64,000 bases of DNA from Deinococcus gobiensis I-0. GTDB taxonomy: Bacteria; Deinococcota; Deinococci; Deinococcales; Deinococcaceae. A program made the translations under genes and the position numbers. The stretch is taken from positions 310,001 to 374,000 of the forward strand of contig NC_017791.1 in assembly GCF_000252445.1 (NCBI RefSeq). Direction: 5' to 3'. The notes below the pieces were generated by a model. That model did no database searches. It had not been told where the DNA came from and worked only from the letters and a program-made list of their open reading frames with translations. Below are positions 11,764 to 19,495 of this stretch, piece by piece (the stretch's first letter is position 1; each line of letters opens with the position of its first letter).

Positions 11764-11910
11764 ATGATCAAGACCACCGTACCGCCGAAGAAAAAGGGTG
11801 TCAGTGCCCTCCAGGTCATGGCCTATGTGGGCGATCAGGGCCTGATGCGTCAGATCCCCGCCGCGGACCTGAAGCGCCTGAACGAGAAGCACAAAGCGCC
11901 TAAACGCTAG
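11764..11910 (+). CDS. Small basic protein, 48 residues
   Basis: ATG 11764 follows a strong ribosome site (GGAGGAG). The product starts MIKTTVPPKKKGVSALQVMAY and ends HKAPKR, and is lysine-rich at both ends. A rho-independent terminator follows at 11937-11971. No family recognised. The good ribosome site and terminator support it as a real small gene. Confidence 0.6.
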   Translation: MIKTTVPPKKKGVSALQVMAYVGDQGLMRQIPAADLKRLNEKHKAPKR

Positions 11911-11936
11911 CCCACCCCGCCCCATCCCCGTATGTC

Positions 11937-11971
11937 GATGCCGCTGCCGTTCAGGCCGGCATCTTTTTTTT
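11937..11971 (+). terminator. Rho-independent terminator
   Basis: GATGCCG (11937-11943) pairs with CGGCATC (11957-11963) and is followed by eight T residues. It ends the transcript of the small basic protein gene and sits just before the ribosome site of the next gene. Confidence 0.85.
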
Positions 11972-11982
11972 GGAGCCGATTC

Positions 11983-12702
11983 ATGAATACGCTCGCGGTG
12001 TTGCTGGCCAGCCTACTCCTCCTGATTCCCGGCTTCCTCGGCCTCTCCATCTTCCGGTACCTGCAGGGGATGCGCATCGCCGAAGCGCAGAGCACCCTCC
12101 TCTGGTCACTGCTGCTCAGCGCACTGAACCTGGGCCTCATCCTCCTGATCGGTCTGGCGCGTGCCTGGCCTCCAGTCGAACGCTTCGTGGCGCTCTCACT
12201 GACCCAGGCCACGAACGACACGACCGTTTCCGACCTCCTGGCCTTAAGTCTCTGGACGGCTGCGCTGGCCCTGTGTGGTGGGCTGATTCTGGGCTCCCTC
12301 CTGCGTCTTCCTGCCCTCCGGGCGTGGCTCGCCAGCTTCTCTGGGCAGGCCTTCAACCCGGACCCCTGGGCGAACCTCCTGGGCGGCGATATCGATGAGC
12401 CGCTCGTGATCGTCCGCATGGAGGATGGACGCCAGTTCCTCGGGAATGCCCTCCAGGTCAACGAAACGCCGAATGGGCGCACGATTGCCCTCAAGGATGC
12501 CGTCATGTTCGCGGCGGATGATCCGGGCATGCGAACCGCGATCGTGCCGCTCCGGCCGGGGACGACGATCATCACTGCGAAGATCGAGGCGGTCACGCTG
12601 CTGGACGAGACGTCGAACGATCAGATTCAGGCGATGACGGCGCCGGAGCAGGAGGATCTGGGCGAAGAGATCAGTCTCCCGTTGGACGTGCCGCCGTCTT
12701 GA
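11983..12702 (+). CDS. Membrane protein, DUF6338-like
   Basis: The ATG at 11983 follows TTGGAG. A longer reading from 11932 would run through the terminator and is rejected. The 239-residue protein has three membrane segments in its first ~115 residues: TLAVLLASLLLLIPGFLGL, a second around LLLSALNLGLILLIGLA, and a third around AALALCGGLILGSLL. A soluble C-terminal domain contains PLVIVRMEDGRQFLGNALQ. This arrangement resembles DUF6338 proteins, of unknown function. Its stop is 4 bases before the next GC hairpin. Confidence 0.65.
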   Translation: MNTLAVLLASLLLLIPGFLGLSIFRYLQGMRIAEAQSTLLWSLLLSALNLGLILLIGLARAWPPVERFVALSLTQATNDTTVSDLLALSLWTAALALCGGLILGSLLRLPALRAWLASFSGQAFNPDPWANLLGGDIDEPLVIVRMEDGRQFLGNALQVNETPNGRTIALKDAVMFAADDPGMRTAIVPLRPGTTIITAKIEAVTLLDETSNDQIQAMTAPEQEDLGEEISLPLDVPPS

Positions 12703-12707
12703 GCTCT

Positions 12708-12724
12708 GGCCCCTGGGAGGGGCC
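12708..12724 (+). promoter_or_regulatory. Start-associated GC hairpin 2
   Basis: GGCCCC (12708-12713), loop TGGGA, GGGGCC (12719-12724), preceded by AGCTCT. The next ATG (12735) is 10 bases after GGCC, with spacer ending GCGCGT. Same geometry as hairpin 1. Confidence 0.7.
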
Positions 12725-12734
12725 CTCGGCGCGT

Positions 12735-13030
12735 ATGCGCGAGATCATCTACGAGGCTGGGTTTGAACGGCGCGAGGTCTACCTGTTGCCGAATGGCCGC
12801 TTCACGGTTCAGGTGGCAAGCGATCTGCTGCTCACCGGGGGACTGAACGAGCCCGAGCGGGTGCTGGCCCTCCCCGACGCGGAGGCCCTCCAAGTCCTGC
12901 ACACCGCTGCTCCGGAACTCGTGGTGCCGGAAGGTCTCCAGATCTGGCAGCTCCGGCACCCGGAGCGGTACAGCCTGCTCGGGCCAGAGGCGCCGTTCCC
13001 GGAGGCCTACCGACTGTGTGCGGTACTCCT
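12735..13030 (+). pseudogene. 5' part of an unknown gene, cut at a junction with a SMI1 gene
   Basis: From the ATG after GC hairpin 2 the frame encodes about 98 plausible residues (MREIIYEAGFERREVYLLP to about PFPEAYRLCAVLLQ). The frame formally continues to 13646, but beyond about 13030 it is antisense to a recognisable SMI1/KNR4 gene, so that part is unlikely to be original. The two genes appear to have been joined tail to tail by a deletion. No function recognised. A chimeric 303-residue product is possible. Confidence 0.45.
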
Positions 13031-13457
13031 ACAGATCAGGTGCAAAGTCCAGGGCGACATGATTGCCCCCACCATCAGAGAGAAAAGGGAGGAGATCGCG
13101 CTGGGCGTACTGTTCCCGAATAGCTCCGGTCGGGTGGCCCACCGTATAGATGGTGACGTTCATATCGGCATGCTCACCATCAGCAATGTCGCGCCACAGG
13201 TAGCGCTCCTGCTCGACCTGATTCAGCGGAAGGAAATTCAGGCCGAGCACCCCTCCTACCGACCAATCCTGACCATCGCACCAGCGGTAAAGCGCGCGGA
13301 AGGCGGACGGAAGACGGAGTTCATTGCGTCTCTCGAAGGCATCGAGTTCAGGATCAGTGAGGCCAGGGCGCAAAGTGGCATGGATGGCGGGGACATGTTC
13401 GAGGTACCAGGCATCCAGACGGCTCAGTACGGTCGTCAGATCGGAGGAAGTCTGCAT
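13029..13457 (-). CDS. SMI1/KNR4 family protein, C-terminally shortened
   Basis: The protein (142 residues from ATG 13457, after CAGGTGAA) matches SMI1/KNR4: LRPGLTDPELDAFERRNELRLPSAF, ALYRWCDGQDW and a final GGGNHVALDFAP. Members usually continue for 30-50 residues after the GGGNH segment, but here a stop follows at once, at the junction with the gene on the other strand. SMI1 proteins are often immunity proteins of polymorphic toxins. Whether this shortened copy is functional is doubtful. A start at 13478 is also possible. Confidence 0.7.
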   Translation of the reverse strand: MQTSSDLTTVLSRLDAWYLEHVPAIHATLRPGLTDPELDAFERRNELRLPSAFRALYRWCDGQDWSVGGVLGLNFLPLNQVEQERYLWRDIADGEHADMNVTIYTVGHPTGAIREQYAQRDLLPFLSDGGGNHVALDFAPDL

Positions 13458-13630
13458 AGGGTTCACCTGAAAGAGCAAGGCTTGAAGAACAGCATAGAGC
13501 TGCGACGGTTGACGCAGGATCTCATTTGCTGGCGCACGACCACAGAGGGATATCTATCGGCTTCTCGCGAAGACAACAGCCCAAACTACTGGCCCCGGCA
13601 TATGCACCTCTCCCTGCGCCTAGTCTCTTC

Positions 13631-13636
13631 TACACT
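13631..13636 (+). promoter_or_regulatory. -10 box of a leaderless promoter
   Basis: TACACT lies 6 bases before the GTG at 13643. This spacing matches other leaderless starts in the window and decides the start of the secreted protein. Confidence 0.4.
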
Positions 13637-13642
13637 CCAGAC

Positions 13643-14200
13643 GTGACCCGCTACCTCCTGCCGCTTTTCCTGACCCTCTCCGGTGTCGTCTCTGCGGGGG
13701 GCGTCGAGCCCATCAATCGCAACCAACCTTTGTACTGGGTTCCAGGAGCGAGTGAGGTCTTCTCTGTTTCCGCAGACCAAATTGTCACCAAGGCGTTTAC
13801 CAATGCCCTCACGCTTCGCTCCGAGGGACAACGCATACAGGTCTTCGTGACCACGGGCATCATCAGTGATGATCCGGGCGCTTCTGCCATCAACAACATC
13901 CAAGCCTGGGTGCAGAGTCCCACGGCTTCCCCAGCTCAGAAGCAAGCCTTGATCCAGGTCGCTCAGACCTACCTGCGCGGGTGTTCTCTTCAGGTCACGC
14001 CTCGGCAGCTGGCTGCGCTCGTTGCGTTGAAAGAGGCGGACTGGACACAAGGTGGATGGCAGAAGAGGACAGTCGAGGGCGTCACGCTCGGCTGGTCTGA
14101 TGGGAATGGCTTCGGTTTCTCCGATGGTCCGCAGGGGCGTAAGCCCCGTGCAGCCCTTTCGGTGGAATGGCCTGTCAAAACCAGCCGTTGCCAGTTCTGA
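13643..14200 (+). CDS. Secreted protein of unknown function
   Basis: GTG 13643 gives a 185-residue protein with a clear signal sequence (YLLPLFLTLSGVVSAGG). The mature part includes QIVTKAFTNALTLRSEGQ, a central NIQAWVQSPTASPAQKQALIQVAQ and a late VTLGWSDGNGFGFSDG. A similar arrangement (short signal, paired helices, one central Cys) occurs in the secreted protein at 49923-50441, so the two may be distant relatives. No family name recognised. The next ~175 bases hold no gene. Confidence 0.6.
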   Translation: MTRYLLPLFLTLSGVVSAGGVEPINRNQPLYWVPGASEVFSVSADQIVTKAFTNALTLRSEGQRIQVFVTTGIISDDPGASAINNIQAWVQSPTASPAQKQALIQVAQTYLRGCSLQVTPRQLAALVALKEADWTQGGWQKRTVEGVTLGWSDGNGFGFSDGPQGRKPRAALSVEWPVKTSRCQF

Positions 14201-14377
14201 CCGACCAAAGGACAACCTGACGCGTTGGTGGAGAGCGTCTGTGAACTCCAGTTAACCTGATGTCGAGAGGGTCGTCACAGCATCTTGCTTTTCGTAGCCG
14301 ACGAAAAGTAGGCGTCACATTTGATCAAGGCACTTAAGCACGGGCAAGAAGACACTGAAGCACCCAAATCCCTCCGT

Positions 14378-15544
14378 TCAGTCTCGCGAAGCCAACTCAA
14401 CCGGCTCAAGGGTCAACTGACGCAGATCCGCTGTGCCCAGTCGCCACATCAGGACGGCAGGGTGTCCCGCCCAGCTTGCCGCCGCAAATGCCTCTGGGGT
14501 CTGGGTGATCACTGGCATCTGGCGCAAGCCTCCGGAAGAGAGAGGGAGCGAACTCAGGGCAAGACGACCTCCGAGCGCGCTCCGTACACGCAGGACGTAC
14601 TGCCCACAGAGCGGGCGCTCCTGCACCAGGCAATTGAGATTGTCCACCATCGCGTAGACCTGCCCTTCGGCATCCCGCACCTGCACTGTGGGTGCCTGTG
14701 GGCTGTCGAAGACCGCCCCAGCCGTAGCCAATTCCAGAACGACCCCCGGTGGGAGCGCGCGGCTCAGCTCTGGAAGGACCGCTCGGTAGGCCGCTTTCAC
14801 GTACAGGTCGGCGGCCTCCACCGGCGCCTGTGGCGTCCCAATTTGCAAGTTGACGGCCCCTACGGTCAGCGTAGGATTGGTCCTCCCGGATAGCCGTACA
14901 GGTCGGTCCAGCTGCTCGGCGAGCTCCGACACGAAGTCGTACTTGCTCAGCCACAGATCTTCCTTGTCCCGTTGGCCGGTCAAACTCACCTCGACCGCCT
15001 GTGAACTGCCAGGGAACAAGAGGTGGATCCGGTAACCGTTGACCTGGGTCTGGACGCCCTGCTGCTCGAGGGCCGACAACAAATCACTTCGCCTGAACAC
15101 GCTCCGCTCCACGATCTTGGTCGTCTGGCAAGACCACCAGTTCAGAGGCACGTTCCACCAGGGCATGCCCTTGGGTGCAACGACCGACAGGGAACAGCGA
15201 GCCACGGCTTCGGTCTCCGGTGTCATGAGGCTGGGAATGGCCCCAGGCGCGGGCGCCCGCAGGGCGGGAAGCGTCATGAGTGCCGCCGAGCCCAGAAGTG
15301 TCAGCATCAGGGCAAAGGCCGCGCGTGGAGCGGTGTAGAGCCGCTGCATACCACGGGCCACCCGGGCGGGATCACCGAACTCCTGAAGCGCGAGGTCCAG
15401 GGCCTGGGCGGGGGGGTGGCCGACCAGCTGGTGCTCCGCGGCGCGCTCAAGGATGCTCCCCCGTAATTCCTCACGCACACGTCGCCGTTCACGTGCGGGA
15501 AGAGCTCGGGTCGCCCGCGTGAGGTAGACATCGAGCGCCTTCAC
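14378..15544 (-). CDS. Membrane-anchored protein with permease-prefix (HAAS-like) N terminus
   Basis: The 388-residue protein starts at GTG 15544, overlapping the PadR stop codon (GTGA). Residues 1-70 (LDVYLTRATRALPARERRR, then ERAAEHQLVGHPPAQALDLALQEFGDP) form a helical HAAS/permease-prefix domain, typically found in genes paired with PadR regulators. One membrane segment (AFALMLTLLGSAALMTLPAL) follows. The rest is predicted outside the membrane, with Cys residues at SCQTTK and NCLVQERPLCG that may form disulfides. The ligand is unknown. It is coexpressed with, and likely controlled by, the PadR protein. Confidence 0.7.
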   Translation of the reverse strand: MKALDVYLTRATRALPARERRRVREELRGSILERAAEHQLVGHPPAQALDLALQEFGDPARVARGMQRLYTAPRAAFALMLTLLGSAALMTLPALRAPAPGAIPSLMTPETEAVARCSLSVVAPKGMPWWNVPLNWWSCQTTKIVERSVFRRSDLLSALEQQGVQTQVNGYRIHLLFPGSSQAVEVSLTGQRDKEDLWLSKYDFVSELAEQLDRPVRLSGRTNPTLTVGAVNLQIGTPQAPVEAADLYVKAAYRAVLPELSRALPPGVVLELATAGAVFDSPQAPTVQVRDAEGQVYAMVDNLNCLVQERPLCGQYVLRVRSALGGRLALSSLPLSSGGLRQMPVITQTPEAFAAASWAGHPAVLMWRLGTADLRQLTLEPVELASRD

Positions 15545-15861
15545 GAGTTGCCCCAGCGGGTCGCGAGGCCCTGATGCCAGCGGTGGTAGGCGTCACGCTT
15601 GGTCTTGAAGGCCTGCTCGCCATCGTCGGTCAGGGTGTAGTAGCGCAGGGCGTGGCCGCCACGGGGGCTGGGGCGAGTTTCGCTGCGCAGCCAGCCGCGC
15701 CGCTCCAGACGGTGGAGGGCGGGATAGAGGGTGCCGGCATTCAGGTCAAGGTCACCGCCTGTGAGGTCGCGCAGTTCCTTGGCGAGGTCCAGGCCATAGC
15801 GCTCCTGCCCGGAGAGAAGGGTGAGGAGCGCGAGCTCGAGGTCGCCATCGTGGAGAGGCAT
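15541..15861 (-). CDS. PadR family transcriptional regulator
   Basis: A 106-residue winged-helix protein with PadR features: LALLTLLSGQERYGLDLAKEL, then GTLYPALHRLERRGWLRSE and YYTLTDDGEQAF. It is translationally coupled to the membrane protein after it. A 14-base palindrome lies just upstream and is a likely operator, so the pair is probably autoregulated. The effector is unknown. Confidence 0.88.
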   Translation of the reverse strand: MPLHDGDLELALLTLLSGQERYGLDLAKELRDLTGGDLDLNAGTLYPALHRLERRGWLRSETRPSPRGGHALRYYTLTDDGEQAFKTKRDAYHRWHQGLATRWGNS

Positions 15862-15875
15862 ATCTCAATATATAT

Positions 15876-15889
15876 TTTCGATATCGAAA
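15876..15889. promoter_or_regulatory. Palindromic operator upstream of padR
   Basis: TTTCGATATCGAAA is a perfect 14-base palindrome 15-28 bases upstream of the padR start, in an AT-rich segment that also contains TCAATATCGA at 15891-15900. It is probably bound by the PadR protein; this is inferred from position. Confidence 0.55.
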
Positions 15890-15964
15890 GTCAATATCGA
15901 TGTGAGTCAAGGACAGCTTGCGGTACCTGCCCAGCAAGTCAGGTCTACTGATCAGTAGAGGCGG

Positions 15965-16031
15965 CTACTCCTTCCGCTCGCACGCAATTCCATCCCGATC
16001 GCGATCAAGCCGCGTGCGGTAGACCCACCTT
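15965..16031 (-). pseudogene. Remnant of an Excalibur domain
   Basis: The minus strand reads YRTRLDRDRDGIACERKE and then TAG (15965-15967), the tail of an Excalibur calcium-binding domain like the one ending the MBL protein at 8305. No start or upstream body remains. The preceding frame belongs to the unrelated gene ending at 16046. Confidence 0.6.
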
Positions 16032-16045
16032 ACACGCGGCGCCCA

Positions 16046-16576
16046 TCACACCGGCTCAAGGTGGTAATCGAGTAGATCGGCCTCGTCGGCTGGGGCCAGG
16101 AATTTCTCAATGGCAACCAGTCGAGCTCGGCTGAAGGAGAACTCCTTGCCATCGAAATGCTTGATGCCACCATCGGGGTCTGTGTGGAAGACAGAGAAGA
16201 TGCGGTACTGCCCCGCGCCTTTTCTGTACAGGAATACCTCGGCGTACGAGTTCGAACCGAGGTCATTGGATCCAGTGTAGGCGGCATAGACCGACTCATC
16301 GCTCACCAGATACTGCTCAATCTTGAACAGGGGCCGCTTGATAGTTGCCGCTAGGTACGCCTTAGCTTCTTCCACCCACCCGGCTGAAACATTCTTTGGC
16401 CGGGTGATGGAGGGCACCGCCTCAAAGGTGAAGAACTCCCGGATAAACCCCGTCACGGCCGCTTCGTACTTTGCGCGGTCGAGCTCACGGTAGGCCAGTT
16501 CCCAGCAGGCGAACTCCTTGTTCAGAAAGTTCTGGATAAACTGGGTCGCCTCCTGTGCTACGGCGTGCTTGTTCAT
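16046..16576 (-). CDS. Unknown protein, 176 residues
   Basis: ATG 16576 follows GAGAGATG-like purines. The protein is soluble, mixed alpha/beta and slightly acidic (EATQFIQNFLNKEFACWELAY, YAEVFLYRKGAGQYRIFSVF). The size and the layout of paired helices followed by a sheet would fit an NTF2-like fold or an immunity-type protein, but no family was recognised. It stands alone between a gene remnant and a secreted SH3 protein. Confidence 0.55.
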   Translation of the reverse strand: MNKHAVAQEATQFIQNFLNKEFACWELAYRELDRAKYEAAVTGFIREFFTFEAVPSITRPKNVSAGWVEEAKAYLAATIKRPLFKIEQYLVSDESVYAAYTGSNDLGSNSYAEVFLYRKGAGQYRIFSVFHTDPDGGIKHFDGKEFSFSRARLVAIEKFLAPADEADLLDYHLEPV

Positions 16577-16773
16577 CTCTCGTTCTCCACAGTTCTCAGA
16601 TGCTGCGCTGCTGATCTGCCCCGGTCCTCAGAGGGGGCGTGGTGTTCTTCGTCCCCTCAGTCCTCGCCGCTAGCTCAATAGATCACGTGTTCAACGGCCT
16701 TGAGCCCCGGCTTGAAGCGAGGGATTGCCCCCACAGCGACTTGAGCGGATGTCTGATTGCGCTCTCCAGGCTT

Positions 16774-17214
16774 TCAGTACCAGGTGGCCACACCGCCATG
16801 GTGGGAGCAGGTGCCGCGGCGATTGGCGCTGAAGGAGTAACTCCCATCCCGGCACTGGGCTGAAGCGCCGGCCGGGCGGGTCTCGCTGAAGGTCGGACGC
16901 TGAATCTGCTGCCCATCCACATTCGTATACGTGCCTGGATTGGCCGGACGTGCAGGGATGGTCACCTGGGGCAGAGCAGGTGCAGGCGTCGCCTTCAGGT
17001 AGGCCCGCGCGACATAACCCCGCCGCCCCTGGTAGACCACTGGGCAGAACTGGCTGCACGCGCCGATCTCTAGCTGCGTGCCCTTGGGCACCTGGCTCAG
17101 GACTGGGGCGGTCTTGGTGGGCCCACTGCGGAGGTTGAGGTTCTCCGTGGTGGTGACCTGCAGGGCGAAGGCGGGGGCAAGGGTCAGGGCCAGGAACGCG
17201 AGCAGCTTCTTCAT
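16774..17214 (-). CDS. Secreted bacterial SH3 plus DUF3761 protein
   Basis: The 146-residue protein has a signal peptide (KKLLAFLALTLAPAFA), an SH3-type domain (ENLNLRSGPTKTAPVLSQVP, QGRRGYVARAYL), a Pro-rich linker, and a C-terminal DUF3761-like segment: QCRDGSYSFSANRRGTCSHH followed by GGV. SH3 domains in secreted proteins often bind cell wall. A ribosome-like AGGACTG precedes the ATG. The region 16577-16773 contains no gene. Confidence 0.8.
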   Translation of the reverse strand: MKKLLAFLALTLAPAFALQVTTTENLNLRSGPTKTAPVLSQVPKGTQLEIGACSQFCPVVYQGRRGYVARAYLKATPAPALPQVTIPARPANPGTYTNVDGQQIQRPTFSETRPAGASAQCRDGSYSFSANRRGTCSHHGGVATWY

Positions 17215-17250
17215 GGGCAGTCCTCCAGAACGGTGCTTGAGGCGGGTGGC

Positions 17251-17688
17251 CTACTTCAACCAGCTGAACTCACCATTCGTGATCACGTAAATGGTGTCCT
17301 TCTCGGTCGTCTCCACGCTGATGACCGTGCCCCGCGTGGCCGTACCGCTCTTCTTGTAGATGTAGAGCGTGTTGTAGTCGCCTTCGCCCTGATCGACATA
17401 CTGATAGCCGATCGACTTCAGTAGGTTCTCCAGGCTGTTCAGCACGGTGGTCACGGTCTCCTCGTCCGTGGCGTCGAGGCGATAGCCCTCCACGTAATAG
17501 ATCTTGGCCCCTGTCTGGAGGTATTGCGTCTTGAAGCTGTTGGCCAGGCCACGCCCCTGAGTCGTGCAGTAGGGTCGGAGGCCATAGACAGTAACGGGCA
17601 CGCTGCCATTGAACAGGGTGGGTTTGGCCGGGCAGGCAGCAGCCAGGGGCAGCACAGAGAGCAGAATGGTCCAGAAAAGGGGCTTCAT
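17251..17688 (-). CDS. Secreted protein of unknown function
   Basis: ATG 17688 begins a signal peptide (KPLFWTILLSVLPLAAACPA), so upstream readings to 17832 are rejected. The mature ~125 residues (GLRPYCTTQGRGLANSFKTQ, VEGYRLDATDEETVTTVLNS, GDYNTLYIYKKSGTATRGTV) include a helix and a strand-rich end. The Cys in AAACP could be a lipidation site. No family recognised. Confidence 0.6.
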   Translation of the reverse strand: MKPLFWTILLSVLPLAAACPAKPTLFNGSVPVTVYGLRPYCTTQGRGLANSFKTQYLQTGAKIYYVEGYRLDATDEETVTTVLNSLENLLKSIGYQYVDQGEGDYNTLYIYKKSGTATRGTVISVETTEKDTIYVITNGEFSWLK

Positions 17689-17990
17689 ATCTCTACGTAC
17701 CACGCGGCCTGGTCGTTGTCGCGCGACATTGCCGTTCCCCAGCCTTGACCTTCGTGTAGCCCGAAGGTTGAGGCTGATAGCGTACATCTCTCCATCAGCG
17801 CGTTCGCCCAGCGGAGCGGCGTCAGCCCCCATGCCCTACGGCACTGGCTCCAGCAAGGGATTCTGCTGCCAGCTACCATGGGCGCCAATACTGGCTACCG
17901 GGTCTACACCCCCGACCAGTTCGGGCAGGCTCGCCCAGTCCACAGCCTCTTGTCACCGTGACGTCATCTGCCTTCCGCCAGGTTCAGACC

Positions 17991-18563
17991 ATGAATCGGT
18001 TTCCCTGGCTCATCCTCCCGACGCTCCTGATCACGGCCTGTGGTCCAGCCCCCCTTCCCTCCGTTCCCGTCATAGACGGGCAGTTGCGCGGCGATGGTCC
18101 CTGGCCAGACGCCATCAGCTTCACGCCCGTGGTCTTCCTGCCGCAGACCCCTGTCGCTGTCTTGGCGGATGGCACGTTCAAGCTTCCTCTGCCAGCCACG
18201 CTCGTCCCCGACGGAACGAGCTATGGCTCACCCCTCTGCGAGGGCGAGGTGCATCAGAGTGATCTCCGGGCGGCCTTCGCGACCCTGCCGCACGACTGGC
18301 TGCGCACCTGGACTCAGGGACGTCCAACGGGAAGCGCAACGACGCGCCAAGTCTCTGGAGGTACAGTGTGGAATTACCAGTATGTGTACTCCACCTTCGC
18401 CACGAGCGTTCGTGGCACCCAGAACTGTGAAGGCATACAGGAGAGCTTTGACCTCGACTACGAGCGGGGATGGAATCTGGTGGAATGGACCCAGGTCAAT
18501 GGACGGCAATTCTTGTACAGGAGCATCCCAAATCGGCGCCTAACCTGGCAGATCAGTAACTGA
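17991..18563 (+). CDS. Lipoprotein of unknown function
   Basis: ATG 17991 gives a 190-residue protein with a lipoprotein signal (RFPWLILPTLLITACGP, lipobox ITAC). The mature part holds two Cys (PLCEGE and QNCEGI) that could pair, and a late YERGWNLVEWTQVNGRQFLY. The interval 17833-17990 has no supported gene. Function unknown. Confidence 0.65.
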   Translation: MNRFPWLILPTLLITACGPAPLPSVPVIDGQLRGDGPWPDAISFTPVVFLPQTPVAVLADGTFKLPLPATLVPDGTSYGSPLCEGEVHQSDLRAAFATLPHDWLRTWTQGRPTGSATTRQVSGGTVWNYQYVYSTFATSVRGTQNCEGIQESFDLDYERGWNLVEWTQVNGRQFLYRSIPNRRLTWQISN

Positions 18564-18633
18564 TGGCCGTCATCGACGGCGCAAGGGTCGGGGGCTTGGC
18601 CTACCCATCCTCTCCGGGGTCTACGATCTCCTC

Positions 18634-19116
18634 ATGCTGAGTCTCCATCCCATGACCCCAGAAAGCTTCCAACGCTTCCTTCAGCATTCGGTCACGACCT
18701 ACGCCGCAGGGAACGTCCGAAGTGGCCGCTGGACTGCTGAGGAGGCGCAGGAACGCTCAGCGGCAGAGTTTCAGACGCTCCTTCCCGAGGGCCCGGCGAC
18801 GCCGGACAATTTCTGCTTCGATCTCCATGACGCGGACCGGCATCAGGACGTCGGCGTGCTGTGGTACAAGCTCCTGCAGCGGGGTGGCCAGCAGATCGCC
18901 TTCGTCTATGAGATCGAGGTTGGGGCGGAGCACCGGCGGCGTGGGTACGCCCGGGAGGCGTTCAGGCTGCTCGAGCACCACGCGGCGGAGCGGGGCGCGA
19001 CGGCCGTGCAACTGCATGTGTTCGGGCACAACCACCCGGCTCGGGCGCTCTACGAAGGTCTGGGCTTCGAACCTGTGAGTATCACGATGCAACGGGAGCT
19101 GAAACCCGTTCGCTGA
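18634..19116 (+). CDS. GNAT family N-acetyltransferase
   Basis: The 160-residue protein has the acetyl-CoA binding motif EVGAEHRRRGYAREAFRLLE and the C-terminal HNHPARALYEGLGFEPVS typical of GNATs. TACGAT lies 6 bases upstream of the ATG, so the transcript is probably leaderless. The N-terminal ~40 residues resemble those of GNATs acting on small molecules or peptides. The substrate is unknown. Confidence 0.85.
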   Translation: MLSLHPMTPESFQRFLQHSVTTYAAGNVRSGRWTAEEAQERSAAEFQTLLPEGPATPDNFCFDLHDADRHQDVGVLWYKLLQRGGQQIAFVYEIEVGAEHRRRGYAREAFRLLEHHAAERGATAVQLHVFGHNHPARALYEGLGFEPVSITMQRELKPVR

Positions 19117-19197
19117 CGCCTGGAGAGCAAATGCGCTCGACCTCCAGAGCCGCAAAGGCCAGGTCCGTGGGGAGGACACGGGCCGGCGCTGGCAGGG

Positions 19198-19386
19198 CTA
19201 GGGGGTGTGGCGCAAGAATGCAAGTCCCAGCGGCCAGAAGGCCAGCAGCGGGCAAACGATCAGGACGAGCCAAAGACGCTGACGAGGTGGCAGCTTCAGC
19301 GCCGTGAGGGAGAACCCAGCCCCGAGAAGGACCGCCGCGCCGGCCAGTCTCAGCCAGAACCAGGTCGCATCGATGACCTCTTCCAT
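19198..19386 (-). CDS. Small membrane protein, 62 residues
   Basis: Two hydrophobic segments (FWLRLAGAAVLLGAGFSL and LWLVLIVCPLLAFWPLG) separated by KLPPRQR. The promoter and ribosome site are weak. Similar small membrane proteins occur as single genes in Deinococcus, but this one is only moderately supported. Confidence 0.45.
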   Translation of the reverse strand: MEEVIDATWFWLRLAGAAVLLGAGFSLTALKLPPRQRLWLVLIVCPLLAFWPLGLAFLRHTP

Positions 19387-19468
19387 ATTTCGTAGCGTGC
19401 CACGTCCTTACTGGAAGGGCGTCCTTCTTTCTGCGGTGACCTCCAAAGGCGAGGTGGGACGTCCCCCC

Positions 19469-19488
19469 TACAGATCATCCGGAAATTC
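19469..19488. repeat. Left arm of a 20-base inverted repeat
   Basis: TACAGATCATCCGGAAATTC matches the reverse complement of 20964-20983 at 19 of 20 positions. The two arms enclose the IS5-like element and the TPR gene. The right arm lies within the coding tail of a phage gene. Confidence 0.55.
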
Positions 19489-19495
19489 AGTGACA

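Noticed and set aside
11932..11982. Upstream start for the DUF6338-like gene
   Set aside because: It would translate through a strong terminator hairpin and T-tract; the ATG at 11983 has a ribosome site.
17878..17961. Possible 27-codon plus-strand gene
   Set aside because: No ribosome site or -10 box at the right distance and no recognisable content.
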